Below, piece by piece: positions 62,867 to 64,000 of a DNA stretch of 64,000 nt; the first letter of the stretch is position 1; every line of letters begins with the position of its first letter. The stretch lies in contig CALTTS010000012.1 of assembly GCA_943912265.1 (NCBI GenBank), positions 41,811-105,810 of the forward strand. The letters run 5' to 3'. Source of the stretch: an uncultured Xanthomonas sp. Lineage in GTDB: Bacteria > Pseudomonadota > Gammaproteobacteria > Xanthomonadales > Xanthomonadaceae. Made by a program: the position numbers and the translations under genes. Below the pieces are notes generated by a model. It saw only the letters and a program-made list of their open reading frames with translations. It made no database searches and was not told the DNA's origin.

Positions 62867-63472
62867 ATGAGCCAGCACGATTCCTCCAAGTTCCCCGTCA
62901 CCCAGGCACAGGCCGAAGAGGCCGTGCGCACGCTGCTGCGCTGGGCCGGCGAGGACCCCGCCCGCGAGGGCCTGCTCGACACCCCGCGGCGCGTGGCCGA
63001 GGCCTACGGCGACTGGTTCAGCGGCTACCGCGAGGACCCGCGCGAATACCTGGAGCGCACCTTCGAGGAAGTGGCCGGCTACGACGAGATGATCGTGCTG
63101 CGCGACATCGAGTACGAAAGCCACTGCGAGCACCACATGGCGCCGATCATCGGCAAGGTCCACGTCGGCTACCTGCCCGACGGCAAGGTGGTGGGCATCA
63201 GCAAGCTGGCGCGGGTGGTGGAGGCCTACGCGCGCCGCTTCCAGGTGCAGGAGAAGATGACCGCGCAGATCGCCCAGTGCATCCAGGACGTGCTGCACCC
63301 GCTCGGCGTGGGCGTGGTGGTGGAAGGCGCTCACGAGTGCATGACCACCCGCGGCATCCACAAGCGCGGCGTGAGCATGATCACCTCCAAGATGCTCGGC
63401 AACTTCCGCGAGGACGCGCGCACCCGCCACGAGTTCCTGCGCTTCATCGAGGCCGGCAACCACCGCCGCTGA
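62867..63472 (+). CDS. folE: GTP cyclohydrolase I
   Basis: First enzyme of tetrahydrofolate and pterin synthesis (201 aa), converting GTP to dihydroneopterin triphosphate. Zinc ligands Cys87 and His90 (SHCEHHMAP) and Cys158 (GAHECMTTRG) are present, as are the conserved GISKLARVVEAYARRFQVQE and the TSKMLGNFRED segment. The start MSQHDSS is chosen; an in-frame start 10 codons upstream overlaps the -10 box. It is followed after 22 bases by the DUF1653 gene. Confidence 0.96.
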   Translation: MSQHDSSKFPVTQAQAEEAVRTLLRWAGEDPAREGLLDTPRRVAEAYGDWFSGYREDPREYLERTFEEVAGYDEMIVLRDIEYESHCEHHMAPIIGKVHVGYLPDGKVVGISKLARVVEAYARRFQVQEKMTAQIAQCIQDVLHPLGVGVVVEGAHECMTTRGIHKRGVSMITSKMLGNFREDARTRHEFLRFIEAGNHRR

Positions 63473-63494
63473 GCCGGCGACGGCCGTGCCGCAC

Positions 63495-63740
63495 ATGTCC
63501 GGCGACCTGCCGCCCCTGCCCGGACTCGCCCCCGGCCGCTACCGCCACTGCAAGGGCGGCGAATACGAAGTGCTGGCCGTCGTGCGCCACAGCGAAACCC
63601 TCGAACCGCTGGTGCTGTACCGCGCCCTCTACGGCGAACGCGGCCTGTGGGTGCGGCCCTACCCGATGTTCGTGGAAACCGTGGTGGTGGACGGCCAGCG
63701 CGTGCCGCGCTTCGCCCGCTTGGCGGATGCCGCGGACTGA
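63495..63740 (+). CDS. DUF1653 protein
   Basis: Small cytoplasmic protein (81 aa) of the DUF1653 family. PGRYRHCKGGEYEVLAVVRHSETLEPLVLYRALYGERGLWVRP is the conserved core, ending MFVETVVVDGQRVPRF. The family is widespread and uncharacterised. A GTG three codons upstream is an alternative start. It follows folE by 22 bases and is probably co-transcribed. Confidence 0.88.
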   Translation: MSGDLPPLPGLAPGRYRHCKGGEYEVLAVVRHSETLEPLVLYRALYGERGLWVRPYPMFVETVVVDGQRVPRFARLADAAD

Positions 63741-63769
63741 CCCGCACTTGGGTCGGGTATCAGTTCCGG

Positions 63770-63985
63770 CATCGAATCAACCTGATCCCGTCATTAGCCA
63801 AGGTCGCGCGGGTGGCGTGCATGCGCTTGGTGTCGGTAAAGACCGTCGAGCAACAGGCCCGGCTGTCCTGGCACCGGGTGCGCGAGGGCTACAAGACCGA
63901 AGCGCTGTCCATCGGCAACCGGCTGCGCGGGCTGTTGGCCGAGTTCGGCTCCATCGCGTCTGGTGTGGAACGGGCCGCCGGATGA
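63770..63985 (+). pseudogene. remnant of an IS110-family transposase
   Basis: The frame VKTVEQQARLSWHRVREGYK... followed by IGNRLRGLLAEFG (coded from about 63833 to 63951) matches the segment after the N-terminal catalytic part of IS110 transposases (usual form: VK-EQQA-L-LHR-R, then NRIRGLLAEFG). The DEDD start is missing on the left and the frame stops at 63985, so only a fragment of about 70 residues remains. No terminal repeats are expected for IS110, and none are seen. The window ends 15 bases later. Confidence 0.75.
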
Positions 63986-64000
63986 TGTCAGCCTTGGCGG

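Overview
The window is very GC-rich (about 70% by eye) and densely coded. Gene content and order point to a gammaproteobacterium of the Xanthomonadaceae/Lysobacteraceae (Lysobacter, Luteimonas, Pseudoxanthomonas or Xanthomonas type). The pointers are an HpyO-type urate hydroxylase, an mlaFEDCBA block with the lipoprotein gene last, a desT/desCB desaturase locus and a recCBD operon. This placement is an inference from gene families, not from a marker gene.

Left third (1-18.1 kb): purine and ureide catabolism. A rightward block encodes an HpxDE-like Rieske oxygenase and reductase, a divergent nucleoside hydrolase, an amidase that seems to carry an HpxX/AtzG-like segment fused to HpxY/AtzE, and an HpxW-like oxamate amidohydrolase. 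A leftward insert follows (amino-acid permease, acyl desaturase DesB with its electron-transfer partner DesC, and the divergent TetR regulator DesT). Then comes a tight rightward operon: allC, pucG, puuE, hpxZ, uraD, hpyO, hiuH. Read as chemistry this gives urate to 5-hydroxyisourate (HpyO), OHCU (HiuH), allantoin (UraD), allantoate (PuuE), ureidoglycine (AllC), then oxalurate plus glycine (PucG). The HpxX-Y/HpxZ/HpxW proteins could break down the oxalurate. Xanthine dehydrogenase is not in the window. A BrnT/BrnA toxin-antitoxin cassette sits antisense between pucG and puuE, flanked by a 15-bp direct repeat. Removing one repeat copy plus the cassette would restore an ATGA stop-start overlap like those at every later junction of the operon.

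Middle (18.2-38.3 kb): housekeeping and accessory genes. These are a secreted alpha/beta hydrolase, tatD, hrpB (with an unusual in-frame insert), a secreted M1 aminopeptidase, a TfoX-like protein, a secreted phytase/esterase-like protein beside a TonB receptor broken by an in-frame TAG, transporters (APC, FUSC-like, LysE), a nitroreductase, a GST, rmuC and a glutathione peroxidase.

Right (38.3-64 kb): the Mla phospholipid-transport operon (leftward) is divergent from recC-recB-recD (rightward). After recD come a secreted HExxH metallopeptidase with atypical codon use, a TonB-like envelope protein, a frameshifted DUF2501 (YjjA-like) gene and a membrane-bound PQQ glucose dehydrogenase. Next is a five-gene efflux operon (marR, DUF1656, HlyD-type fusion protein, NodT-type outer-membrane factor, FUSC pump). 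The window ends with folE, a DUF1653 gene and a remnant of an IS110-type transposase. No tRNA, rRNA, CRISPR array or prophage was recognised.
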